From: an uncultured Bacteroidales bacterium
GTDB taxonomy: Bacteria > Bacteroidota > Bacteroidia > Bacteroidales > Paludibacteraceae
Assembly: GCA_946626605.1 (NCBI GenBank)
Contig: CAMOUL010000006.1
Span: forward strand, 42,032-106,031
Reading direction: 5' to 3'
Length of the DNA stretch: 64,000 nucleotides
Shown here: in pieces, positions 18,407 to 26,236 of the stretch
Position numbering within the stretch: position 1 is the first letter of the stretch
Layout: each line of letters begins with the position of its first letter
The notes under the pieces: generated by a model
What the model was told of the DNA's origin: nothing
Database searches by the model: none
Seen by the model: the letters and a program-made list of their open reading frames with translations, nothing else
Program-made: the position numbers and the translations under genes

Positions 18407-18973
18407 CTAACTTACTTTTTTACGAACACATGCTGCGATAAACTCTGCTATTTCTTTAGGCTCCAGTCCGGCTACATTCAGCACCAGGTCGTAGTTACGC
18501 GCATCGTAACGACTCTTCCCGCTAAAGGTATTCGTGAAGTTCTCACGAGCCTCATCTACTTTGTTAATCAACAGGTCTGCACTCCCTTCATTGATATTCA
18601 ATCGCCGCGCAACCTTATCACGACGATACGCCATGTCGGCAATCAAGAATACCTTAAATGCATTGGGATGATCGCGGAAGATATGAAAACCGGTACGGCC
18701 TAAGATCACGCACGACTCTTTCTCTGCCAGCGAGCGAACGATAAACTCCTCATCGTTGTACAGGTCTTGCGAAATAGTCTCAAACCACCAACTCTTCTTC
18801 ATGCCCTTGAGTTTGTCTATCTCCTCCTGGGTAAGGTTATAGCGATCTTCCAGCTGCTTCAGCAAGCCTTTGTCGTATAACTCTACTCCTAAGATCTTTG
18901 CCAATTCAACGGCAATCTGTCGTCCACCGGTTCCGAACTCTCGTCCGATAGTCACTACAAATTTCTTTTCCAT
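18407..18973 (-). CDS. cytidylate kinase-like P-loop kinase
   Basis: 188 residues of the cytidylate-kinase-like family (PF13189 type). The nucleotide loop is IGREFGTGGRQIAVELAKILG at the N-terminus, then a YDKGLLKQL lid approach, CVILGRTGFHIFRDHPNAFKVFLIAD and the basic YRRDKVARRLNINEGSA segment. Members phosphorylate nucleotides or unknown small molecules; this is not the main Cmk by length and sequence. It lies between structured RNA copies B and C, all within 2 kb. Confidence 0.82.
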   Translation of the reverse strand: MEKKFVVTIGREFGTGGRQIAVELAKILGVELYDKGLLKQLEDRYNLTQEEIDKLKGMKKSWWFETISQDLYNDEEFIVRSLAEKESCVILGRTGFHIFRDHPNAFKVFLIADMAYRRDKVARRLNINEGSADLLINKVDEARENFTNTFSGKSRYDARNYDLVLNVAGLEPKEIAEFIAACVRKKVS

Positions 18974-19002
18974 AAGTGTAAGAAAAAATTTTTATGTTTT
19001 AG

Positions 19003-19320
19003 CATTGATAGAAGCACTTGTTTTCGACCGTTGAATCCGAAACCATCGGATTCCCAAAGCCACAGTCGGTAGCAAGCAGGTATGTAGCGCTGGATGGTAC
19101 ATCCGTTGCACTGCGGAAACAGCATAAGGAGCGTCTAGGAGCTCGCTCATAAGCGCGCATTAGGATGTTTACGCTAAGGCCGCGTGGGCCAAAGGCATAG
19201 CGGACACATACCGATGCTAACGATTGGGGCGCGTTTTCTTGTAAGCGAAGCGCGTTTTCGATTATAGCAAAGCGGTAAAATAACCTGCTTCTATCAATGG
19301 TGTTTTTATTGTTTTTTTTT
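19003..19320 (+). ncRNA. structured RNA candidate, diverged copy C
   Basis: Same architecture as copies A and B with different bases in the stems. The closing helix is ATTGATAGAAGCA (19004-19016) with TGCTTCTATCAAT (19286-19298). The first hairpin is GAATCCG/CGGATTC (19033-19053) and the second GGATG-gta-CATCC (19092-19104). Conserved primary motifs remain: GCTCGCT...AGCGCG.ATTAG, TACGCT.AAGGCCGCGT.GGCC and GTTTTCGATTA, then the tail TGTTTTTATTGTTTTTTTTT. A 129-codon minus ORF (18999-19388) crosses it but is not kept in copies A or B. Confidence 0.65.
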
Positions 19321-19462
19321 CTTCTGTTGGGGTCCCCGGAAATCTGCCGATTTTGGGGGAGAGCGGAGGCATAAGTCGCCTTTACCAATTAGCGGAGTGG
19401 TTTGGTCCCTGCGATCTTATTGCCGAACGCGATTTTATCTCCCGAAGGGTTTTTATTTCCTT
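19321..19462. other. non-coding gap downstream of structured RNA copy C
   Basis: About 140 nt between RNA copy C and the end of the FdtB-like gene. It holds G-rich segments (GGGGTCCCCGG, GGGGGAGAGCGG) and a CCCGAAGGG hairpin next to a T-rich run at 19440-19462. No convincing gene is seen. Confidence 0.4.
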
Positions 19463-20605
19463 TTATTTACCATCAAACGCGTTTACGCATTCGACTACGT
19501 ATGCTACCTGCTCCTTCGTCATACACGGACTAATCGGCAGACTCAACTCGCAATCCGCAATCATCTCCGTAATCGGCAGCCTCAACTGCGGTACGTTCCA
19601 TGCCTCTTTCGCATAGCACTCCTGCTTATGTGGCGCAATCGGATAATGTATCACCGTCCCGATCCCCTTCTCCGCCAAATAATCATGCAACCGATCCCGT
19701 ACACCGTACACCTTACACTGTACACCAACTAAAATTGGAAACAAATGATACACGTTCTGTGCATCCGGCAGCCGTTCCGGCAACTCTACCAAAGGATTAT
19801 TGATGTGGTCATAGTAATACGCCGCCACCTCCTGCCGTTTCGCCACATCCTCGTCTAAATACTTGAGTTTCACATCCAGTATCGCTGCCTGAATCTCATC
19901 CAAACGGCTGTTCCGCCCTGTGTATTGGAATACATATTTCCGCTGACTTCCGTAGTTCGCCAGTGCCCGAATAGCCTTCGCCAGCGCCTCATCATTCGTC
20001 GTCACAGCTCCTGCATCACCCAGCGCACCTAAGTTCTTTCCCGGATAAAAACTATGTCCCGCCGCATCACCCAGCGAACCCGTACGCTTGCCGTTAAACC
20101 GACAAGCATGCGCCTGGGCATTATCCTCCACGAGTTTCAACCCATGGCGACGACAAATCTCCGCAATCCGTTCCGTCATCGCGCACCGCCCATATAGATG
20201 CACGATGCATATTGCCTTCGTCCGCTCCGTGATAGCTGCCTCGATGAGCGTATCATCTATCTCCAGCGTCCGCGGATTCGGCTCCACGCACACCGGCACC
20301 AACCCGTTCTCCGTGATACCCAGATGGGTCGCGATATACGTGTTGGCCGGCAATATCACCTCATCGCCCGGCTGCATCACGCCCAACTCGATGTACGCAC
20401 GCCATATCCATATCAGCGCATCCAATCCGTTGGCGCACCCGATGCAGTATTTGGTACCTATATACTCGGCATAATGCTGCTCAAACGCCTCATTCTCCTT
20501 GCCTTGCAGATACCATCCGCTGTCAATCACTCTTCTCGCCGCCTCTTTTATTTCATCGGCATGTAATCCAGTTACGTCTTTTAGAGATAAAAATGGAACT
20601 ATCAT
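19463..20605 (-). CDS. DegT/DnrJ/EryC1-family sugar aminotransferase, FdtB-like
   Basis: PLP-dependent transaminase acting on keto nucleotide sugars. Motifs: [48 protein letters not shown] with the PLP lysine in [14 protein letters not shown], and [11 protein letters not shown]. It resembles dTDP-3-amino-3,6-dideoxygalactose transaminase (FdtB) most closely. The ATG at 20605 ([12 protein letters not shown]) is chosen; the upstream extension comes from repeats. The segment [12 protein letters not shown] is encoded by GTACACC-type repeats (19698-19728) and looks inserted. A related FdtA gene lies 30 kb away, and a stub of a second FdtB-like start is at 21120-21188. Confidence 0.88.
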   Translation of the reverse strand: MIVPFLSLKDVTGLHADEIKEAARRVIDSGWYLQGKENEAFEQHYAEYIGTKYCIGCANGLDALIWIWRAYIELGVMQPGDEVILPANTYIATHLGITENGLVPVCVEPNPRTLEIDDTLIEAAITERTKAICIVHLYGRCAMTERIAEICRRHGLKLVEDNAQAHACRFNGKRTGSLGDAAGHSFYPGKNLGALGDAGAVTTNDEALAKAIRALANYGSQRKYVFQYTGRNSRLDEIQAAILDVKLKYLDEDVAKRQEVAAYYYDHINNPLVELPERLPDAQNVYHLFPILVGVQCKVYGVRDRLHDYLAEKGIGTVIHYPIAPHKQECYAKEAWNVPQLRLPITEMIADCELSLPISPCMTKEQVAYVVECVNAFDGK

Positions 20606-20700
20606 ACTTTTCAAATCAAAAATCAAAATTCAAAAATCAAAATTCAAAAATCAAATAGCTTTTTGCTTTGAATCAAAAATCAAGAATCAAAAATCAAAAA
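20606..20700 (-). repeat. short tandem repeat array (ATCAAAA type), left of the four-helix-bundle ORF
   Basis: About a dozen imperfect AATCAAA/AATTCAAA units fill the gap between the FdtB-like gene and the four-helix-bundle ORF. Confidence 0.85.
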
Positions 20701-21054
20701 TTACTTCTGCTCCTTCAAAGTCTTAACACTAGACGTGAGAACCCTATGTATTTCCTCCGCGTCTTTCATTAGTTCCTCGTACTGCTCTTTTTTAATCAAC
20801 TCCGATCCGTACAGCACTTTCAGCCAGTACATAGTCTCGTGAGCCTCTTTCTGTGCAATAGCGAGTTTGTTGATGAAGTCTGCCTTGCTTATTGCGTCAC
20901 ATGCTTCGCTATAGTTCGCACCTATACTCGTACCTGCTCTCTGTATTTGGTCGGAGTTATTGTACTCATGCTGCTTTTCCCGCAAGTACTTGCGTAGTTT
21001 ATTGATCTTTATCGAAAATGCTATGCACTTATCCAAAAATTCTTGCCGTGTCAT
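20701..21054 (-). CDS. four-helix-bundle protein (S23/IVP family)
   Basis: 117 residues of the family first seen as ORFs in 23S rRNA intervening sequences. Signature parts: FLDKCIAFSIKINKLRKYL, the DQIQRAGTSIGANYSEAC motif, KADFINKLAIAQKEAHETMYWL and the C-terminal helix. The function is unproven. The gene is bracketed on both sides by the same ATCAAAA-type repeat arrays, and beyond the right array lies a truncated aminotransferase start. This suggests the repeats and ORF arrived or moved as one cassette. Confidence 0.85.
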   Translation of the reverse strand: MTRQEFLDKCIAFSIKINKLRKYLREKQHEYNNSDQIQRAGTSIGANYSEACDAISKADFINKLAIAQKEAHETMYWLKVLYGSELIKKEQYEELMKDAEEIHRVLTSSVKTLKEQK

Positions 21055-21119
21055 ATTAAATCAAAAATCAAAATTCAAAAATCATTATTACCTCCAAATC
21101 AAAAATCAAATATCAAAAA
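21055..21119 (-). repeat. short tandem repeat array (ATCAAAA type), right of the four-helix-bundle ORF
   Basis: Imperfect AATCAAA/AATATCAAA units matching the array on the other side. The array runs into the stop codon of the aminotransferase stub. Confidence 0.85.
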
Positions 21120-21188
21120 TCAAAAGTCATATAACTCTTCTCCGTGCATATTGGTTACATCCTTCAAACTCAAAAACGGTACATTCAT
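21120..21188 (-). pseudogene. N-terminal stub of an FdtB-like sugar aminotransferase
   Basis: An ATG-started 22-codon frame reads [19 protein letters not shown], matching the start of the full aminotransferase ([19 protein letters not shown]) in 13 of 19 positions. It then stops inside the repeat array. The copies differ, so this is a diverged relative cut off by the repeat/four-helix-bundle cassette, not a recent duplicate. It may also be translated as a short peptide. Confidence 0.6.
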
Positions 21189-21240
21189 ATCTTTTGCAAT
21201 TTTTCTGTATTTTTCTTCTTTTAGTCTACTACCTGCGGTG

Positions 21241-22368
21241 CTATTTAAATCTCTTCCAAAATGTAGCATCGGCTTTGCGCGCTTCAGCGACGGAGGAAGG
21301 GTAATGTTCTATGAAATAGGTCAAAAACCCGGTACAATCGATTTTCGAAGCCAACCATTCCTTATGCCGTTGAGCATAGGCAGCCGAATCAAACTTTGCA
21401 TCGGCTATTTCTTCGGCTTTTTCAATACACTCCTCCACTCCTCCGCTTATCCATGACGGCTCATCGGATTTCATTGCGCTTCTATTAGGAACAGGTCGAT
21501 ACATCCAAAGCAACCCCTCACGCGCTTCTTCATCCGTATAACCTCGTCCTACTTCATCTATATATATTGCCGGAGTCCCCAGCACCACCGATTCGGATGC
21601 CATGGTCGCCGACTCTCCCACGAATAGCGCCGCAGCCGCCTGCACGTCATGCATTCGCTCTATCGGAATATGTATTCGATACGGTTCGAGATCAGCCGGC
21701 AGTTCCGATTCAGAGGAGATAAACACCCGCAGATGCTTGCTCAGCCGTTTAATCAGTTCCCGCTTCTGATCTAACGTAAATCCCCCGACAAGCTGCGTAT
21801 CATGCCATGCATCCCATTTCACAAATCGCACGATAGCAAACCGTGTCCCTTCCTCTATGCCCAACAAGTCCCACACCGAAGTCGGACAAAACCTCTTCGG
21901 ATGCAGATAATGCAGTTCGATATTCCCTGGAAAACGAATCTCATCTTTTCGCAACTGAAACCAGAAGCACTCCGGCAACAATATCGCATCGGCTCTATTA
22001 GATAGCACTTTCACTTGCTCTGCGGCATGTTCGGTATCATCGATAATGATATGCTTCACACCGCATAACTTGGCCGCAATCGTTGTGTACGGACAGGTAC
22101 GGGTAATCGCTACCTCAATCTTATTCCGCCGCAAGTACCGCATCTCCCATAGCACATTGCGCAGCAACGTCCATGCTTTGGATACCATCCCTTTGTTCGG
22201 TTTATGCAGCACCTCGTACGGGATGCCATACACATCCAATAGGTTGGTCGCAATATCCTTCGGCGTCGTAAGCCAAAAGACTTTGTGTCCATGTTTGATG
22301 AGTTCCGCTCTTACATTGCGGAAGTTATGAACTTGGGCGGGATGCCCTGAAACAAAAAGTATGTTCAT
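21241..22368 (-). CDS. DUF354-type glycosyltransferase-like protein
   Basis: A GT-B-fold-like protein with the DUF354 pattern: MNILFVSGHPAQVHNFRNV at the N-terminus, KVFWLTTPKD, CGVKHIIIDDTEHA and, late in the protein, FVGESATMASESVVLGTPAIYI (nucleotide-sugar-site type). The ATG at 22368 is chosen; the ORF-track extension to 22428 overlaps the neighbour and lacks family sequence. Members occur in surface-polysaccharide loci and may be glycosyltransferases or epimerase-like enzymes. It overlaps the upstream gene by 4 bp, so the two are coupled. Confidence 0.75.
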   Translation of the reverse strand: MNILFVSGHPAQVHNFRNVRAELIKHGHKVFWLTTPKDIATNLLDVYGIPYEVLHKPNKGMVSKAWTLLRNVLWEMRYLRRNKIEVAITRTCPYTTIAAKLCGVKHIIIDDTEHAAEQVKVLSNRADAILLPECFWFQLRKDEIRFPGNIELHYLHPKRFCPTSVWDLLGIEEGTRFAIVRFVKWDAWHDTQLVGGFTLDQKRELIKRLSKHLRVFISSESELPADLEPYRIHIPIERMHDVQAAAALFVGESATMASESVVLGTPAIYIDEVGRGYTDEEAREGLLWMYRPVPNRSAMKSDEPSWISGGVEECIEKAEEIADAKFDSAAYAQRHKEWLASKIDCTGFLTYFIEHYPSSVAEARKADATFWKRFK

Positions 22369-23447
22369 ATTTTTGTGTATGTCGGTATCATTAATAATTT
22401 CGTAGTTAACTCTTCTGCACATGGACAAGATCCTTCAACGTAGCCGAATTGCTTTGCCCACTCTATAGCATGCTTAAAATGCGTTGCTGTTTCTACTCCT
22501 TGTTTAGCGAACCATTCTTTTAATGCTTCCGGATTTTGCGTCCTTGCTACCAGCATAAATGCATTTTCACCCAATATACACTCATTCCCTAATTCTTTCA
22601 TTCTCTCACTCATTATCGCAGCATTTTGCTGCTGGACCGCAATAGCATCCTCAGCATAGGGCAACCATGCACGATAAATCCTACTCACTCCCGGCGCCAT
22701 CTTCCGCATCACCACTTTCTCCCTAATTCTCTCACTCCCTAATTCTCTCATTCCTTTAACCTTCATCGTCAGCCAGTACATACATCTGCTATACGCAATC
22801 GCCTTTACCAGCATTGAGCAAAACAACTGCACCTGTCCCATAAATCCGTATGAGGGCAACGCAGCATACATCTCGTCTATGGTGGGATTATTCGTTTTTG
22901 ATTTACTATCGTTTTCTTTTATGTTTTCTTCAGCGCAAGCTGTGTTTTCTTTGTTATTGTTTTCCTTTATATTAACACAAAGAATGCCACCGCAACCCAG
23001 CGCCGGAAACTTCCCTTGATTGATACTATAGATCGTAAAATCGCCTTCAGCAGGTAAACCATACCCATGTGCATTATCCACAATGATAATCGCTTTGGGG
23101 CAACGCTTACGTATAGCCATTATATCATTCCGTATTCCAAACAGGTTCGTCACCACTATCGCATCCAGATTCACAGGCACGGACTCCACATTGATTGTCA
23201 ATCTCTCCGTCAGATCCACAAACACCGGCACGCATCCTGCATTTACCACCGCATTCGCCACCGTATGGCAGTTATATGCCACCACACCCACTCGGCTTCC
23301 TTCCGGCACACTTGCCTTCAGCGCCAAAACAATACCCGATCGTGCATGGTTCAGCAAATACTCGCCCTGCTTGGGTTCATATAGTTTGCCGAACCAATAC
23401 TGCCATTGGCGGCAAAACGGGAATTGTATATCTAATCGCGGTATCAT
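22365..23447 (-). CDS. DegT-like PLP-fold protein with repeat-encoded insertions
   Basis: 360 residues. The fold-type-I aminotransferase pattern is recognisable (LNHARSGIVLALKA, VVAYNCHTVANAVV, AIVVTNLFG, IIIVDNAHGYGLP, then SINQGKFPALGCGG, where K may bind PLP). Two inserted low-complexity segments follow: NIKENNNKENTACAEENIKE and the MRELGSERIREK stretch, both from short tandem repeats in the DNA. The exact substrate is unknown; an amino-sugar transaminase or a degenerate relative is likely. It overlaps both neighbours by 4 bp. Confidence 0.65.
   Translation of the reverse strand: MIPRLDIQFPFCRQWQYWFGKLYEPKQGEYLLNHARSGIVLALKASVPEGSRVGVVAYNCHTVANAVVNAGCVPVFVDLTERLTINVESVPVNLDAIVVTNLFGIRNDIMAIRKRCPKAIIIVDNAHGYGLPAEGDFTIYSINQGKFPALGCGGILCVNIKENNNKENTACAEENIKENDSKSKTNNPTIDEMYAALPSYGFMGQVQLFCSMLVKAIAYSRCMYWLTMKVKGMRELGSERIREKVVMRKMAPGVSRIYRAWLPYAEDAIAVQQQNAAIMSERMKELGNECILGENAFMLVARTQNPEALKEWFAKQGVETATHFKHAIEWAKQFGYVEGSCPCAEELTTKLLMIPTYTKI
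22583..22762 (-). repeat. two short tandem repeat tracts in the 22.4 kb aminotransferase gene
   Basis: CTAATTCTCTCACTCC units at 22718-22762 and CTAATTCTTTCATTCTC units at 22583-22612 are in frame. They encode GMRELGSERIRE and SERMKELGNE stretches. Confidence 0.7.
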
Positions 23448-24502
23448 TTCAGTTTCTTCAATATTTTCACGCCCAATATTCCTATCTTATAGAGTAGCGG
23501 TTTCGTAATACAAAGGAATCGTCCGTGTTCTACTTCTTTGCCACCGAACTTAGCTTTAAAATCCCGTACTCCATATGCTTCATCCGGCTTTCCTGCACCC
23601 ATCATATCGAATCGCGCACACCCTTGCTCCGCGGCATATCGTATTCCCGCATAGGTAGCATAACAAGATGGAAATACATGAGGATATACCCCATCCTCTC
23701 CGCAAGCGAACCATTCATACAAACATTTACCTTCTTGTGCAACGCATACGGTACCGCCAACGATCTTACCATTTAGTTCGGTCAATAAGAACCGCGCGTC
23801 TTTATGTTTACTCAACTCAAGGAAGAACTCCACTGGAAACAGCGGTGTCTTCACCTTTGTCTTGTATAGATTTTCGAGAATAGCATAGAATTCTCGAATC
23901 TTCTGCTCCCTCTCCAAATCTCCAATCTCCAATTTCAAATCTCCAATTGGAACGACAGATACTCCTTCCCGTATCGTCGTTCGTATATCTCTTTTGCGGC
24001 TCTTCCCCAAGTTGGCTTCTACGATATCAACGGATGATGTATCGACATGAAAATTCAGATGCGGCTTGTAATCGAATCCCGCAGCAGTGAATGCATCTTT
24101 CCAACGAGAATAGTCGTTGAAATTGCGTGATTCGATGTAGATGGGAGCATTCGCTCCAGTTGATAGTTGCTGTCGCAACGTTGATAGAAGAAGTTGAACT
24201 TCTTCGTTTATGCAATCATCGGCTAAACATGGGCCACCGATGATGATCGCACGACGAGTTAAGAACTGCTTAAATGCCGATTTCTCCACCGTCACATACC
24301 CCACACAAACACCGCGCAGCTGTTGACTTTTAACTTTTAACTCTTCACTTTTAACTGCTACTACGAAAGGCCGGAACAGCTCCGGCATACTTTCGTAGAA
24401 GCAATACGCCTCCGGCGTCTGGAACCACGTCCCCGTCGCACTGGCTTTCACCAATGCGTTCCACTCTTCGCGATCAATATCCTTATATGTCAGTACCCTC
24501 AT
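23444..24502 (-). CDS. FemAB/GNAT-type aminoacyl or acyl transferase-like protein
   Basis: About 352 residues with two GNAT-like halves as in FemAB relatives: EEWNALVKASATGTWFQTPE early, then RDIRTTIREG and, late, GKIVGGTVCVAQEGKCLYEWFACGEDGVY and FDMMGAGKPDEAYGVRDFKAKFGG. Such proteins transfer amino acids or acyl groups, sometimes onto polysaccharide sugars. ATG 24502 (MRVLTYKDID) is preferred over the TTG at 24508. Two repeat-encoded stretches (SEELKVKSQQL and GDLKLEIGDLERE) interrupt it. Confidence 0.72.
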   Translation of the reverse strand: MRVLTYKDIDREEWNALVKASATGTWFQTPEAYCFYESMPELFRPFVVAVKSEELKVKSQQLRGVCVGYVTVEKSAFKQFLTRRAIIIGGPCLADDCINEEVQLLLSTLRQQLSTGANAPIYIESRNFNDYSRWKDAFTAAGFDYKPHLNFHVDTSSVDIVEANLGKSRKRDIRTTIREGVSVVPIGDLKLEIGDLEREQKIREFYAILENLYKTKVKTPLFPVEFFLELSKHKDARFLLTELNGKIVGGTVCVAQEGKCLYEWFACGEDGVYPHVFPSCYATYAGIRYAAEQGCARFDMMGAGKPDEAYGVRDFKAKFGGKEVEHGRFLCITKPLLYKIGILGVKILKKLK

Positions 24503-24508
24503 TATCAA

Positions 24509-24598
24509 TTACTCCACACTTTCATCCGTCACATCCTCAAACGGCAATTTCTCCACCTCTTTCTTCGGCTGCTCCGGCAGTTGCCGATTTAGTTTCAT
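24509..24598 (-). CDS. small ORF, 29 codons
   Basis: ATG 24598 opens a frame encoding MKLNRQLPEQPKKEVEKLP and ending FEDVTDESVE. It lies just upstream of the FemAB-like gene and is too short for the ORF track. Its last codons run to within 6 bp of the next ATG, which suits coupling. No family is recognised. It could be a remnant of a longer gene start cut by the adjacent TTTCAAT repeats. Confidence 0.35.
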   Translation of the reverse strand: MKLNRQLPEQPKKEVEKLPFEDVTDESVE

Positions 24599-24602
24599 AT
24601 AT

Positions 24603-24650
24603 TTTAACTCAATCTTCAATTTTCAATCTTCAATCTTCAATTTTCAATGC
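24603..24650 (-). repeat. short tandem repeat array (TTTCAATC type)
   Basis: Imperfect CTTCAAT/TTTTCAAT units fill the gap between the small ORF and the GT39-like gene. Confidence 0.8.
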
Positions 24651-24653
24651 ATG

Positions 24654-24674
24654 TTTAATCGCCGCGCGATTAAA
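24654..24674. other. perfect inverted repeat at the end of the GT39-like gene
   Basis: TTTAATCGC-cgc-GCGATTAAA is a perfect 9-bp stem with a 3-nt loop that covers the stop codon of the upstream gene. It has no U-run on either strand, so it may be a partial terminator, a processing site or an mRNA-stabilising hairpin in the operon. Confidence 0.6.
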
Positions 24675-26214
24675 TCATGCCCCTTCCCTTCAATTTAAAC
24701 CAGTTCCATGCTATCGCTGCCACAAACATCAGCACGCACCAATACGCAAACCATCGCTTATACTTCGGCTTCGTCACCGCTATGCTCAACCCGTACGCTG
24801 CAAACATAATCTCAAATGGCATCACCGGTTGATGGAATCGCTCCGACTGCGCAAAAACACTCACCGTCAATACCACCAAATATCCCAGCATAAACGACAA
24901 TGGCAGCAAATGATCTCGCCATTTGCCGGATAACAGGAGCATCACCAATGCAAATATAGTAAAACACGATAAAATATTTTTCACAAAGTTGCCACCATTC
25001 AACAACTGTTGTACTTCCTGCCCTTCAAACGGGCGAGCCATCGTAGGGAATGGGATTGTAAATATCATTGGAGCAAACACAGCCGTTCCGGCATATTTAG
25101 CGAAACTATTACCATGTTCACGCTCACCTCTCCATTCCATATTCTTCTCTTGCTGTCCGCCTTCCACTTGCTCCATAAGCCCCTTTGCTTGTTCCTCTAT
25201 TCGGTTGCCAGCAACAATTCCAATTAGTGCAATCGTCAAAAAACCAACTATGATACGTTTCCCCCATGACACAACTTTCGCAGATGATATGGCTACCGAA
25301 AACACCAATGATAATAAAGCTACCAAACCCAAAGGCGTTCTAAAAGCGAACATCACAGCCGCTATCAATAAGATTGGTATTACCTTCCATGCCGTAAACT
25401 GTTTGGCTCTTAACATCTGATCGGCTTGCTCCACAAACAACACAGATAAGAACACCATCTCCGTTTCCTTTAAATGCACCGCACAATAGTACCAAAAATT
25501 AGGCCAAAGAGCCACAAAAATGGCAGCCATACGTGCTGTTTGTTCACCAAAATTTCGTTTCGCCAACCGATAGATCAGCACTACAGTCAATGCGGACAAT
25601 ATACATTTAAGCAATCGAACCAAAATGATACTATCCCCTGCCAGCCAATAGATAAACCCCACATAAGTAGCATAGCCCATATCGGAGATGTCTATTTTCT
25701 CACTCGTTTTTCTCCATACATCGGTAAAGTGTCCATTCTCAAGACCATTTGCAAAGTCCTCTCCCAACTGATGATAAAAATCAGCATCCATATTTTCGAA
25801 TCCGAATGCGTCACCATAGTTCTCCAAGAACACCCAATATATGAGCAAAGTAAATACAACACGCGGGATGAAGGCGACCAAAAAGATACGTTTCTCGAAT
25901 GATTTCTGTCTTCGCATTTTCAACTCTGAGGTATCTTTTATAGCTTTGCTTCCGTATAAAAAGAACGTCAACACTGCCACCACTCCGGATAGCATATAGT
26001 ACCACGGCAGACTATGCGCTGAGTACATGAATGTCACAATAGCCAACGCCGCAATATATACCGCAATGGAATATTGTGTCAACCATTTAGGAAACGCATC
26101 CGACATCTTAACCACCCTATTCCTCACTCTCTGCCACATCGGAACCGGTGACTGCAGTGGCACCATCGGATCTTGCAATTCTTGATTATTTATTTGGTCA
26201 TTCTCTATTTGCAT
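24670..26214 (-). CDS. polytopic membrane glycosyltransferase, GT39/ArnT-like
   Basis: 514 residues with about ten hydrophobic segments. The start has a soluble tail (MQIENDQINNQELQDP). The first loop after helix 3 has DADFYHQLGEDFANG, the place where GT-C enzymes carry catalytic acidic residues. LVRLLKCILSALTVVLIYRL and CAVHLKETEMVFLSVL resemble the dolichyl/undecaprenyl-phosphate sugar transferases. It probably moves a sugar from a lipid carrier on the periplasmic side; no substrate can be named. The gene is 22 bp downstream of a GT2 gene. Confidence 0.65.
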   Translation of the reverse strand: MQIENDQINNQELQDPMVPLQSPVPMWQRVRNRVVKMSDAFPKWLTQYSIAVYIAALAIVTFMYSAHSLPWYYMLSGVVAVLTFFLYGSKAIKDTSELKMRRQKSFEKRIFLVAFIPRVVFTLLIYWVFLENYGDAFGFENMDADFYHQLGEDFANGLENGHFTDVWRKTSEKIDISDMGYATYVGFIYWLAGDSIILVRLLKCILSALTVVLIYRLAKRNFGEQTARMAAIFVALWPNFWYYCAVHLKETEMVFLSVLFVEQADQMLRAKQFTAWKVIPILLIAAVMFAFRTPLGLVALLSLVFSVAISSAKVVSWGKRIIVGFLTIALIGIVAGNRIEEQAKGLMEQVEGGQQEKNMEWRGEREHGNSFAKYAGTAVFAPMIFTIPFPTMARPFEGQEVQQLLNGGNFVKNILSCFTIFALVMLLLSGKWRDHLLPLSFMLGYLVVLTVSVFAQSERFHQPVMPFEIMFAAYGLSIAVTKPKYKRWFAYWCVLMFVAAIAWNWFKLKGRGMI

Positions 26215-26236
26215 TTTACCTATTACCTTTTACTTA

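Noticed and set aside
17366-19320. RNA copies as tmRNA, RNase P RNA or 6S RNA
   Set aside because: No tRNA-like ends, no GAGGAAAGTCC-type RNase P core and no 6S shape are seen; three copies in 2 kb also argue against these single-copy RNAs.
18999-19388. 129-codon minus ORF across structured RNA copy C
   Set aside because: The frame is not open in copies A and B, and the product has no domain pattern. The stem covariation explains the sequence better.
20606-21119. ATCAAAA arrays as CRISPR
   Set aside because: Units are 7-9 nt, degenerate and without spacers; no cas genes are in the window.
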